A stretch of 42,384 bases of DNA. Source: an uncultured Candidatus Pelagibacter sp. GTDB lineage: Bacteria > Pseudomonadota > Alphaproteobacteria > Pelagibacterales > Pelagibacteraceae. Positions within the stretch are counted from its first letter, which is position 1. Each line of letters opens with the position of its first letter. This document shows, piece by piece, positions 9,031 to 17,253 of this stretch. A model generated the notes under the pieces. That model ran no database searches. It saw only the letters and a program-made list of their open reading frames with translations, and was not told where the DNA came from. Where the stretch lies: NCBI GenBank assembly GCA_905612525.1, contig CAJQSG010000020.1:1-42384 (forward strand). The letters run 5' to 3'. The translations under genes and the position numbers were made by a program.

Positions 9031-10467
9031 TTAATCGTTCCAACCGCTTACTACTTTTACTTCCAAGTATTCTTCTAAACCTAATTTACCAGCTTCACGA
9101 CCAATTCCTGAATGCTTGTATCCACCAAACGGAGCATCAGGAGCTAAACCAGCACCATTGATATCAACCATTCCTGATCTTAATTTTCTAGCAACTCTGT
9201 TAGCTTTTTCTTGATCTTGTGTTTGAATAAAATTTAACAATCCGTAAGGGGTGTCATTAGCAATAGCAATGGCTTCTTCTTCTGTTTCAAAAGGTATAAT
9301 TGATAAAACGGGTCCAAATATTTCTGTTCTTGCAATTTGCATTTGATTATTAACGTCTGCAAATGCAGTGGGTTTAACAAAATAACCTTTGTCTAATCCC
9401 TTAGGTTTGCCTATTCCACCAGCAACTAATTTAGCACCCTCGTCAATACCTACTTTAATTAATGTTTGAATTTTATCAAATTGTGCTTTTGAAACTACAG
9501 GTCCAATGTGATCACCTTCTTTTGTAGCAACATCAACCTTCATTGAATTTGCAAAATTTTTTACTCTCTCTACAGTTTCGTTATATATAGATTTTTCTAC
9601 CAACATTCTTGTTGGTGCGTTGCAAGATTGACCTGTATTTCTAAAACATCTTAAAGCGCCTCTTTCAACTGCTTCTGAATCTGCATCTTTAAAAATAATA
9701 TTTGCTCCTTTTCCACCAAGTTCAAGACTTACTCTTTTAAAGTCACTTGCTGCATTTTGGGAAATTAAAGCACCTGCTCTAGTTGATCCTGTAAATGAAA
9801 TCATATTTACATCAGGGTGACTTGTTAATGCATTACCCGTAACAGCTCCATCTCCGTTGATTAAATTGAACACACCTTTTGGTAATTTAATTTCATCAAT
9901 CATCTCTGCTAATATCATTGATGATAGTGGCGCTATTTCAGAAGGCTTAAGTATCATTGTGCAGCCAGCTGCAATAGCTGGAATTACTTTTAGACAAGTT
10001 TGATTCATTGGCCAATTCCATGGAGTAATTAATGCACAAACTCCTTTTGGCTCACGTAGAATATTATTATTAAGAGCATGCTCTCCCAGTTTTGCTTCAA
10101 ACGTATATTCTTTTAAAACTTTTATATAAGATTTAATATGACTTGCTCCTGTTCCTGCTTGTAACTGTGTTGAAAAATCAATAGGGGCACCCATTTCAAG
10201 AGAAATAGCTTTAGCCATATCTGCCCATCTTCTTTTATAAACATCATATAAAGCCTCTAAATATTTTAATCTTTCTTCTTTTATAGAGAATGCCCAAGTT
10301 TCAAATGCTTTTGTTGCAGCATTAACTGCATCATTTACATCTTCAGCTCCACCTAAAGATATAACTGCACACTCTTCTTCTGTTGAAGGGTCTATGACTT
10401 TTAAATCGTTTGAATTTTTTGGAGAAATCCATTCACCGTTAATGTAAAATTTTTTCTTATCTAGCAT
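9031..10467 (-). CDS. NAD(P)-dependent aldehyde dehydrogenase
   Basis: Cytoplasmic aldehyde dehydrogenase of 478 residues, normal for the superfamily. Visible features are ITPWNWPMNQ (oxyanion N151), KPSEIAP (cofactor-binding K174), FTGSTRAG, LELGGKGANII (general base E249), RNTGQSCNAPTR (catalytic C282), EIFGPV and the C-terminal PFGGYKHSGIGRE. It oxidises an aldehyde to the acid; the specific substrate cannot be read. It starts 14 bases after the agmatinase-family gene, which suggests one transcript and a pathway such as guanidino compound or polyamine to aminobutyraldehyde to acid. The family call is certain; assignment to polyamine metabolism is inference. Confidence 0.92.
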   Translation of the reverse strand: MLDKKKFYINGEWISPKNSNDLKVIDPSTEEECAVISLGGAEDVNDAVNAATKAFETWAFSIKEERLKYLEALYDVYKRRWADMAKAISLEMGAPIDFSTQLQAGTGASHIKSYIKVLKEYTFEAKLGEHALNNNILREPKGVCALITPWNWPMNQTCLKVIPAIAAGCTMILKPSEIAPLSSMILAEMIDEIKLPKGVFNLINGDGAVTGNALTSHPDVNMISFTGSTRAGALISQNAASDFKRVSLELGGKGANIIFKDADSEAVERGALRCFRNTGQSCNAPTRMLVEKSIYNETVERVKNFANSMKVDVATKEGDHIGPVVSKAQFDKIQTLIKVGIDEGAKLVAGGIGKPKGLDKGYFVKPTAFADVNNQMQIARTEIFGPVLSIIPFETEEEAIAIANDTPYGLLNFIQTQDQEKANRVARKLRSGMVDINGAGLAPDAPFGGYKHSGIGREAGKLGLEEYLEVKVVSGWND

Positions 10468-10481
10468 TTTTGAAAAATATC

Positions 10482-11447
10482 TTATCTTTTAACTTTTGCA
10501 AACAAATTAGTTAATTCATAAACAATCGTTGCTGCTGCTAAAGATGTAACTTCTGCATGATCATATGCTGGAGAAACTTCCACAACATCTGCTGAAATTA
10601 AATTTAAACCTGATAGACCTCTTAATACATTAACCATTTCCCTAGTGGTCATACCTGCAATTTCTGGTGTACCTGTTCCTGGAGCAAAAGCTGGATCTAG
10701 AACATCTATATCTATTGATAGATATAGGGGGTTATTACCTACTCTATTTCTAATTCTTTCTACTATCTTATCTATTCCTTGTGTTTGAAACTCATCACAG
10801 TGAATAATTTTAAAACCAAATTCTTCATCATTTTTAATATCGTCCCTACTATAAAGTGGTCCTCTAATCCCAACATGCATAGAAGCATCATCTAAAAATA
10901 AATTTTCTTCTCTTGCTCTTCTGAAAGGTGTACCATGAGTATAAGGAGCACCAAAATAAGTATCCCAAGTATCTAAATGTGCATCAAAGTGCACTAAAGC
11001 AACTGGTCCATTATTCATTTTGTTTACAGCTCTTAATAAGGGAAGTGCTATTGTGTGGTCGCCACCTAAACTAATTATGCCACCAACCTTGTTGAGTAGT
11101 TCTGTAGCACCTTCTTCAATTTGTTTTATAGCTTCGTCAATATTAAAAGGATTACAAGTGATGTCTCCTGCATCTGCAACTTGTTGAACTTTAAAAGGTT
11201 CAACATCATAACTTGGATGATAATTAGTTCTTAAGTGTCTTGACGCCTGTCTAATACTCATTGGACCAAACCTTGCACCAGGTCGATAACTAGTTCCAGC
11301 ATCAAATGGTATTCCAACAATTGCTACATCGCAACTTTCTACATCTCTTAATTCTGGTAATCTTGAAAAGGTAGATGGTCCAGCAAATCTAGGAACTTTA
11401 GTTCCACTAACAGGTTGAACTGGGTTCTTATTTCTATCTTTTTTCAT
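10482..11447 (-). CDS. speB: Agmatinase-family ureohydrolase
   Basis: Manganese-type ureohydrolase of 321 residues that releases urea from a guanidino compound. Metal ligands are intact: GGDHT (H131), FDAHLD (D155, H157, D159) and SIDIDVLDP (D246, D248). GIPFDAGTSYRPGARFGP and PGTGTPEIAGMTTRE are conserved in agmatinases and in guanidinobutyrases. The C-terminal DVVEVSPAYDHAEVTSLAAA is found in agmatinase-annotated proteins of several specificities. It is the first gene of a minus-strand pair with the aldehyde dehydrogenase. Alternatives are guanidinobutyrase or guanidine hydrolase, which cannot be separated from agmatinase by eye. Confidence 0.85.
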   Translation of the reverse strand: MKKDRNKNPVQPVSGTKVPRFAGPSTFSRLPELRDVESCDVAIVGIPFDAGTSYRPGARFGPMSIRQASRHLRTNYHPSYDVEPFKVQQVADAGDITCNPFNIDEAIKQIEEGATELLNKVGGIISLGGDHTIALPLLRAVNKMNNGPVALVHFDAHLDTWDTYFGAPYTHGTPFRRAREENLFLDDASMHVGIRGPLYSRDDIKNDEEFGFKIIHCDEFQTQGIDKIVERIRNRVGNNPLYLSIDIDVLDPAFAPGTGTPEIAGMTTREMVNVLRGLSGLNLISADVVEVSPAYDHAEVTSLAAATIVYELTNLFAKVKR

Positions 11448-11457
11448 TTATAAATAA

Positions 11458-11470
11458 AATGTACCACATT
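11458..11470. promoter_or_regulatory. Small inverted repeat between two divergent genes
   Basis: AATGT at 11458-11462 and ACATT at 11466-11470 form a perfect 5-bp inverted repeat with a 3-base centre. It lies in the 57-base divergent gap between the ureohydrolase gene (minus) and the HExxH protein gene (plus). It overlaps the region where a minus-strand promoter would be expected (TATCAA complement at 11472-11477). It could be a small operator; the evidence is position and symmetry only. Confidence 0.25.
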
Positions 11471-11504
11471 CTATCAAATTGGAATATCTTCTATTCTTTA
11501 TATT

Positions 11505-12242
11505 ATGAACTTAATAAGAGCTATTTTACTATTAATTTTTTTTATTACACCTTTAAAGGCAAATACTATCTACAATATAATTAGAATACCTAACTTAGAG
11601 ATTTATGAGATTAATACTAAAAATAAACTTAAGTATTTTTATGCAACTGCACCTTTTAGACTGGGTACACAAAAAAATATTATTTGCTCAAATCCAGATA
11701 AAAATGATTTAGAAATAAAATATAAAACTATTTATAAAAATCTCAGTAAATATTCATATGATTATTTAAAGAAAATTAATCTTAAATATATTGTTATGTG
11801 TGAGAATTTATCTATTTCAGAGCTATACACAGCAGGTATTCCTGACAATATAATGAAAACATTAATACTAGATATTAAATTTAATGAAGATTACTTTGAA
11901 AGAGTAATTCATCATGAAGTTTTTCATATAATATATCTTCAACATAAAGAAATTTTTAATGACCAAGAGTGGCTCGAATTTAACGATTCTGGATTCAAAT
12001 ATGCTGAATGCTCAACATGCACAGAAAAAATAGGATTAGAACAATATGAGAAAACAAAAGGTTTTTTTACAGAATATTCTAAGACTACAGCTTCAGAAGA
12101 CATGGCAGAAGTTTATTCACATATGATTTATTTAAAAAAGCATGAAATTAATAAAGTACGTAAATTAGACTCAATTTTAAATAATAAAATTTCATATATT
12201 GAAAGTAAGATAAAACAAATAGATAACTCCTTTATTTTTTAG
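11505..12242 (+). CDS. Exported putative zinc metallopeptidase (HExxH)
   Basis: Protein of 245 residues that I do not recognise as a named family. It has a classical signal peptide (basic start, hydrophobic residues 6-16, likely cleavage after PLKA at about residue 19), so it should act in the periplasm. RVIHHEVFHIIYL contains HEVFH at 137-141, the HExxH zinc motif, and SEDMAEVY about 60 residues later (E202) is a good third ligand of the gluzincin type. Four cysteines are present, two in AECSTCTEK. It is followed directly by the cyclophilin gene with no gap, suggesting shared work on exported proteins. Protease activity is inferred. Confidence 0.7.
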   Translation: MNLIRAILLLIFFITPLKANTIYNIIRIPNLEIYEINTKNKLKYFYATAPFRLGTQKNIICSNPDKNDLEIKYKTIYKNLSKYSYDYLKKINLKYIVMCENLSISELYTAGIPDNIMKTLILDIKFNEDYFERVIHHEVFHIIYLQHKEIFNDQEWLEFNDSGFKYAECSTCTEKIGLEQYEKTKGFFTEYSKTTASEDMAEVYSHMIYLKKHEINKVRKLDSILNNKISYIESKIKQIDNSFIF

Positions 12243-12890
12243 ATGATAAGAAAAATTAAGGTTTCCCTATCAGAAAAAATTATTTTAGTTTTTTTAATTT
12301 TATTAAGCTTTGTTACTTTTGGCACATATATTTTTCTTAAAAAAGAATGCTTATTTATAAAAAATTATAAACCTAAAAATATTAATTTTAAAAATCCTAA
12401 CAACATAGCAATTTTAAATGCACCTTGTGGAAATGTTATTATAGAGTTTTATCCTGAAATTTCACCAAATAGCGTTAAAAGAATTAAAGCTTTAATAAGA
12501 TCTAATGCTTATGATAATATTGCATTTCATCGAGTAATTAAAAATAAACTCATTCAAGCTGGTGACTTAGAGTTTGGAAAGAGAGGGTCTCTAAATTATG
12601 GAAAAATTGGCACAGGAAAATCTGGACTAGGTAATATTAAATCAGAAATAGATAATAATTTTAACTATACTAGTGGTAGTGTTGGATTGGCCCGAACATT
12701 CAACAATGATACCGAAGATAGCCAGTTTTTTATAGTTCTACAAGACGAGCCATTATTTGAAGGAGAATATACTCCAGTCGGGAAAGTTCTTTATGGCTTA
12801 GAAGTTTTAAAAAAAATAAAAAGCCAAAGACATAGTGAATATATATTAAGGCCAGACTTTATTAATTCCTTTAAAATGCTTAATCAATAA
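12243..12890 (+). CDS. Membrane-anchored cyclophilin-type peptidyl-prolyl isomerase
   Basis: Peptidyl-prolyl cis-trans isomerase of 215 residues that assists protein folding. One hydrophobic segment at about residues 13-31 anchors or exports it, leaving a periplasmic cyclophilin domain. Domain motifs are VIIEFYPEISPNSV, AFHRVIKNKLIQAGD (the usual FHRV and QxGD), SGSVGLAR and SQFFIVLQDEPLFEGEYTPVG. The active-site arginine of FHRVI is present. The start codon follows the previous stop directly, so the two genes are almost certainly translated from one mRNA. The specific client proteins are unknown. Confidence 0.88.
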   Translation: MIRKIKVSLSEKIILVFLILLSFVTFGTYIFLKKECLFIKNYKPKNINFKNPNNIAILNAPCGNVIIEFYPEISPNSVKRIKALIRSNAYDNIAFHRVIKNKLIQAGDLEFGKRGSLNYGKIGTGKSGLGNIKSEIDNNFNYTSGSVGLARTFNNDTEDSQFFIVLQDEPLFEGEYTPVGKVLYGLEVLKKIKSQRHSEYILRPDFINSFKMLNQ

Positions 12891-12968
12891 TCAATAAAAT
12901 CTGAAGTTGAACCCATTATAGTCAGTCACATAGTATTTTTATCTATTTAAATTTGATGAACTTAATGG

Positions 12969-14117
12969 GTGAAAAAAAACCTAAAAAGCACAATAAAGAA
13001 AAAGTTCAATTTAAATGCAAAAAAATTAATTGGACAACCTTTAAAAGTTCTTAAAAAGATTAGTATAGAAAAATTAACAAAAATTACATCTATATCATTA
13101 GTTGAGAAATATAAAAACTTTAAAGATGAGATTAAGAAAAAACAAAAAAATAGAATTGAATTGTTAAAAAAAGAAAAGATTAAAGAATACAAAAAAGAAA
13201 AATTAGATCAAGAAAAACAAAAATTAAAAGAAACAAGGTTAATAAGACAAAATGAATTAAATACATTGAAGGAGGAAAAACAAAAATTAGAAAAACAAGA
13301 AAGACTAAAACTAAAAATTACAAAACAACAACAACAGATCGAAAGAAAAAAAATTAAACTCGAAGCGCAGAGAATAGAAGCAGAAGAACAAAAACTAAAG
13401 GATGAAGATGAGGAAAGAGCACGGCAGGATGATTTAAAGCTAAAAGAAGAAAAACTAAGATTAGAATTTTTTGAAAAAAAACAAATAAGACAAGAGCAGC
13501 AAAGAGCAAAAGTTGAAAATGATAAATTGTTATTTTTAGAAAGACAAAATGTTCGTGAAGCAAAACAAAAATTGAAAGACGAAGAGCAAAAATTAAAAGA
13601 TATTGAAATTGATAAACAAAAAAAGGAAGAACAAAAATTATATGAAGAAGAGCACAAATTAGAATATCAAGAAAAAAAACTCAAAGAAATAGAACAAAAT
13701 ATAAAAATAGCTGAGACTCAAAGATTGAGAGAGAAAGAAATACAAATATTAAAAGAAGCAGAAGACTTAAGGGAAAAAGAGAAAGAATTTATATTAAAAG
13801 AACGACTAGAAATAGAACAGCTTAAGGAATTAAAATTAAAAGACTTTAATCATCGAAAAAAAGAAGAAGAGTTACGATTAAAAGAAGAAGAGACTAAAAT
13901 AAAAAATTTAGAAGAGAAAAAAGTAATTGAGGCTAGCATTATTGAAGAAAAAAGAATTAAAGATGAAGAAGAAAGAATAAAAGATTGGGAACGAAAATTT
14001 GATATGGAGCAAATAAAAAAAGAAGAAGAGTTAATAAAAAAATTTAATGACCAATTAACTAGAGAGAAAGAAGAAAGCGAAAAAATTATAGAATTTAAAA
14101 AAGAAGAAAACAAATAA
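12969..14117 (+). CDS. Long Lys/Glu-rich coiled-coil protein, function unknown
   Basis: Protein of 382 residues starting at a GTG; no in-frame ATG lies nearby. There is no signal peptide or membrane helix, so it is probably cytoplasmic. Residues 1-50 are basic with a few hydrophobic positions (KFNLNAKKLIGQPLKVLKKI), and from about residue 55 to the end it is almost wholly Lys, Glu, Gln, Leu and Arg in heptad-like order, with recurrent EEQKLK and EEKLRLE units. That predicts a single alpha-helical rod of over 300 residues. Family and role are not recognised. Its stop lies two bases from the convergent fadN-like stop. Confidence 0.7.
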   Translation: MKKNLKSTIKKKFNLNAKKLIGQPLKVLKKISIEKLTKITSISLVEKYKNFKDEIKKKQKNRIELLKKEKIKEYKKEKLDQEKQKLKETRLIRQNELNTLKEEKQKLEKQERLKLKITKQQQQIERKKIKLEAQRIEAEEQKLKDEDEERARQDDLKLKEEKLRLEFFEKKQIRQEQQRAKVENDKLLFLERQNVREAKQKLKDEEQKLKDIEIDKQKKEEQKLYEEEHKLEYQEKKLKEIEQNIKIAETQRLREKEIQILKEAEDLREKEKEFILKERLEIEQLKELKLKDFNHRKKEEELRLKEEETKIKNLEEKKVIEASIIEEKRIKDEEERIKDWERKFDMEQIKKEEELIKKFNDQLTREKEESEKIIEFKKEENK

Positions 14118-14119
14118 TA

Positions 14120-16342
14120 TTAATTAATCAAAGGTTTTCCTGTTAATAAAGTGTGCTTGATTCTATCTTGTGTCTCTTTTGTTTTAATTAACTTCATAAA
14201 AGCACCTAATTCAAGTTTAAATAAATCTTCTTCAGATAAAGTTTTATCTATACTGGTGTCACCTCCACTTAGTACGTTGGCTAATTCTATTCCTACTATC
14301 ATTCCATGATCTAATATTATCTTGTCATTATAAAGTTTTTCTAAAATTTTTATCATCTCTTCTTTAGCTGTATTTCCTGGGAGATTAAATTTTGTCTCTG
14401 ATGGAGCTTTAAAATCTCTGTTATCTTCTATAATTTTCTTTGAAACTTCTAATAGGCTATTTCTATTCATTATTCTTTTATCTTCTGGTTTTAAATATTT
14501 CAATGGTTCGGCTTCTACGGGTGATGTTGCCGTTTTACCATATCCAATGATATCAAATACCTTTAATGACGCATAATTTGGATCCTTTCTAGCTTCATCT
14601 GTATCAAGCCACCTAGCCAACATTTCTTTACATCCTCCACCTGCTGGAATTAATCCAACAATAGTTTCAACTAATCCGACAACTATGTTTGTATGTGAGG
14701 CTACAAAATTACTATGTACCATAACTTCAAATCCACCACCTAGTGTTAGTCCTGAGGGTGCTGATATAACTGGATGATCTGAATATTTTAGGTGTTTGCA
14801 TGTTTCTTGAAAATATCTGATAAATTTTTCTATCGACTTAAAATCATTCTTGTTAGCAAAATCCATTGTATAACTTAAATTTACACCAGCAGAAAACTGC
14901 ATACTTTCATTTATAATTATTAATGGTTTGTCCGTAGCCTTTTTTAAAGCATCCATTGAATCGTAATCAAGAGCATTCGCTTTAGTTGTAAATTCAACAA
15001 CATTATAATCCTTGAATCTGTAAATTTGAGCAGAATTATTTCCATCGATACTTGTGGCTGTTTTTTTTACTTTTCCTAATGTTTCAATATCGGTATATTT
15101 TTGTCTTTCTCCATAAAAATTTTCATCTTTAGTTTTTGCAAGATTTTCTAAAAAGTTATTATCTTGATATTCATCAATCTTATTAAAAAAATTAGCTACA
15201 CCAATTTCTTCTAACATCTCAAATGGTCCCTTGGCCCAATTAAAGCCTAATCTCATAGCTTCGTCAATGTCATTAAATTCTTTGGTAATATCCGGAACTA
15301 AGGACGATGCATATTTAATAATTTTTGAAATAACTGACCAAGCATACTTTCCATACTTATCATCTCTATTAATTAAAGATTTAAGGTCAACTTTTTCAGA
15401 TTTAATATTTATTTTTTTACTTGGTGAATATTTGGCTGTTTCAAGATTTAATGCTTCCATTACCTTCTTGCCATCAGTCTTATTAACTCTATAAAAACCA
15501 CCCTTACCTTTTCGACCTGTATATCCTGTTTCTATTAATTTTTTTACTAATGGGATTTCTCTTGCTACTTGGTGAAATTTATCTGTTTCTGGTAGTTCTT
15601 TAATAAAACTCTTTAGCACGTCTGCCATTAAGTCTATTCCAATTAAATCATAAAGACCAAATATTCCAGTCTTAGGAATGCCCATTGGTCTTCCAAAAAT
15701 TGCATCAGCTTCTTCTATTGATAACTTCATTTTAAAAGCTTCTGTCATTGCAATTTGCATCGCATAAACACCCACTCTATTTCCCAAGAATCCTGGGGTA
15801 TCATTACAAACGATTACACCTTTTCCAAGTTCGGTTTCACAAAAATTTTTTAATGCATTTATTTTTTCTAGATTATTATTTTCATTTTTTACTATCTCTA
15901 AAAGACCCATGTATCTAACGGGGTTAAAAAAATGAGTAATACAAAAATCTTTTTTTTCTTCCTCTGATAAATGTTGAGACAAAACTTTAATAGGTATTGA
16001 TGATGTATTTGAAGAAACTATTGCTCCCTTTTTTCTTTCTTTAAATATTTTTTGATAAATATCGTGTTTAATATCAATTCTTTCTACCACAGCTTCTACC
16101 ACCCAGTCTGCTTCTTTCACCTCATCAAAATTATCTAAAATATTACCTACTTTAATATTATTTATCTTTGATTTATTTAATAAAAGAGGAGGTTTTGATT
16201 TATGAATTCTATCACGTGCTTGTTCGCTTATTTCTGTTTTTAAATCTAATAAAGTTACTGGGATATTTGCATTACATAAGTGTGCTGCAATTCCGCTTCC
16301 CATAGTGCCTGAGCCAATAACTACAACTTTTTTTATTTCCAT
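14120..16342 (-). CDS. 3-hydroxyacyl-CoA dehydrogenase / enoyl-CoA hydratase fusion (FadN-like)
   Basis: Two-domain beta-oxidation enzyme of 740 residues. The dehydrogenase comes first: NAD-binding VVVIGSGTMGSGIAAHLCNA (residues 6-25), SSNTSSIPI, ITHFFNPVRYMGLLEIV, CNDTPGFLGNRVG and GTGYTGRKGKGGFYR-like EDTGYTGRKGKGGFY. The crotonase-type domain is C-terminal: VNLSYTMDFAN, SAPSGLTLGGGFEVMVHSNFV and VETIVGLIPAGGGCKEM. This order matches FadN (HAD first) and is opposite to FadB/FadJ. It carries out the hydration and NAD-dependent oxidation steps on enoyl-CoA. It lies 52 bases after potC; a thiolase or acyl-CoA dehydrogenase partner is not in the window. Confidence 0.9.
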   Translation of the reverse strand: MEIKKVVVIGSGTMGSGIAAHLCNANIPVTLLDLKTEISEQARDRIHKSKPPLLLNKSKINNIKVGNILDNFDEVKEADWVVEAVVERIDIKHDIYQKIFKERKKGAIVSSNTSSIPIKVLSQHLSEEEKKDFCITHFFNPVRYMGLLEIVKNENNNLEKINALKNFCETELGKGVIVCNDTPGFLGNRVGVYAMQIAMTEAFKMKLSIEEADAIFGRPMGIPKTGIFGLYDLIGIDLMADVLKSFIKELPETDKFHQVAREIPLVKKLIETGYTGRKGKGGFYRVNKTDGKKVMEALNLETAKYSPSKKINIKSEKVDLKSLINRDDKYGKYAWSVISKIIKYASSLVPDITKEFNDIDEAMRLGFNWAKGPFEMLEEIGVANFFNKIDEYQDNNFLENLAKTKDENFYGERQKYTDIETLGKVKKTATSIDGNNSAQIYRFKDYNVVEFTTKANALDYDSMDALKKATDKPLIIINESMQFSAGVNLSYTMDFANKNDFKSIEKFIRYFQETCKHLKYSDHPVISAPSGLTLGGGFEVMVHSNFVASHTNIVVGLVETIVGLIPAGGGCKEMLARWLDTDEARKDPNYASLKVFDIIGYGKTATSPVEAEPLKYLKPEDKRIMNRNSLLEVSKKIIEDNRDFKAPSETKFNLPGNTAKEEMIKILEKLYNDKIILDHGMIVGIELANVLSGGDTSIDKTLSEEDLFKLELGAFMKLIKTKETQDRIKHTLLTGKPLIN

Positions 16343-16394
16343 AAATTTTAATTGAGACGAATTTATATTGAAAAAATTAAAGTTAGTAAATGAA

Positions 16395-17249
16395 TTACTG
16401 ATTAATTCCTCTTAATCTCTCAGATCTTCTTCTTAGTAATTCAGCAGTAACTAAGATTAAAGTAGACATAATAATTAAACAAGTGGCCACTGCTAAAATA
16501 GTTGGGCTTAGCTGTTCACGTAAACCAACCCACATTTGAATAGGTATTGTTGTGTTCTCAAGTCCAGCTAAGAACATAACAACTACAACTTCATCAAATG
16601 AAGTTACAAATGCAAATAAAGCACCCGAAATTACACCTGGTAAAATTAATGGTAACGTAACTTTCATAAATGTATTGACTGGATTGCTTCCTAGACTCGC
16701 AGCTGCTCTGGTTACGCTATGATCAAATCCTGTTAGTGTTGCGGTTACTGTAATTACAACAAATGGTGTTCCTAAAATAATATGAGCCAATATAATTCCT
16801 GTAAATGTCGAAGCCAATCCAACCTTGGCCATAAAGAAAAATATTGCTGTTCCAGAAATGATAAGCGGAACTATCATGGGTGAAATTAATACTGCCATGA
16901 ATGCTGCTTTATGTGGCATGTGTCTGCTACTTAATCCTAATGCAGCAACTGTTCCAAGAATAGTCGATCCGATAGTTGCAAAAAAAGCTATGATAATACT
17001 ATTTTTTGCAGCAAGTCCCCAAGGATTTTTAGTGCCCCAAATCATATCCTCATACCATCTTAATGAAAATGCATCAGGGTCAAGTGCAATCATTCCTGAA
17101 GAAAAATGAATGTATTGTTCAGCATTAAATGAAAGTGGAAATATTACGAATAGTGGTGCTATTAAAAAGAAAAATACCAGCCCACATATTGTTAAATATG
17201 TATAGTGCCATATTCTATAGTGTAAAGGTGTGTAACTTGGTAATGACAT
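16395..17249 (-). CDS. potC: Polyamine-type ABC transporter permease PotC
   Basis: Inner-membrane permease of 284 residues with about six hydrophobic segments. The EAA coupling motif appears in RAAASLGSNPVNTFMKVTLPLILPGV (two blocks, about residues 181-206), as in PotC/YdcV proteins. SFDEVVVVMFLAG is another family block. It pairs with PotB, is driven by PotA and receives substrate from PotD. It starts 4 bases after the potB stop, so the two permeases are translated together. Substrate class (polyamine or related cation) is inferred from family. Confidence 0.92.
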   Translation of the reverse strand: MSLPSYTPLHYRIWHYTYLTICGLVFFFLIAPLFVIFPLSFNAEQYIHFSSGMIALDPDAFSLRWYEDMIWGTKNPWGLAAKNSIIIAFFATIGSTILGTVAALGLSSRHMPHKAAFMAVLISPMIVPLIISGTAIFFFMAKVGLASTFTGIILAHIILGTPFVVITVTATLTGFDHSVTRAAASLGSNPVNTFMKVTLPLILPGVISGALFAFVTSFDEVVVVMFLAGLENTTIPIQMWVGLREQLSPTILAVATCLIIMSTLILVTAELLRRRSERLRGINQ

Positions 17250-17253
17250 AAAT

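Noticed and set aside
13208..14113. Long antisense open frames, rich in Phe and Ser, opposite the coiled-coil gene
   Set aside because: They are produced by reading AAA/GAA codons of the Lys/Glu-rich gene in reverse; they have no start context, no family features, and the plus-strand frame has the coherent heptad pattern.
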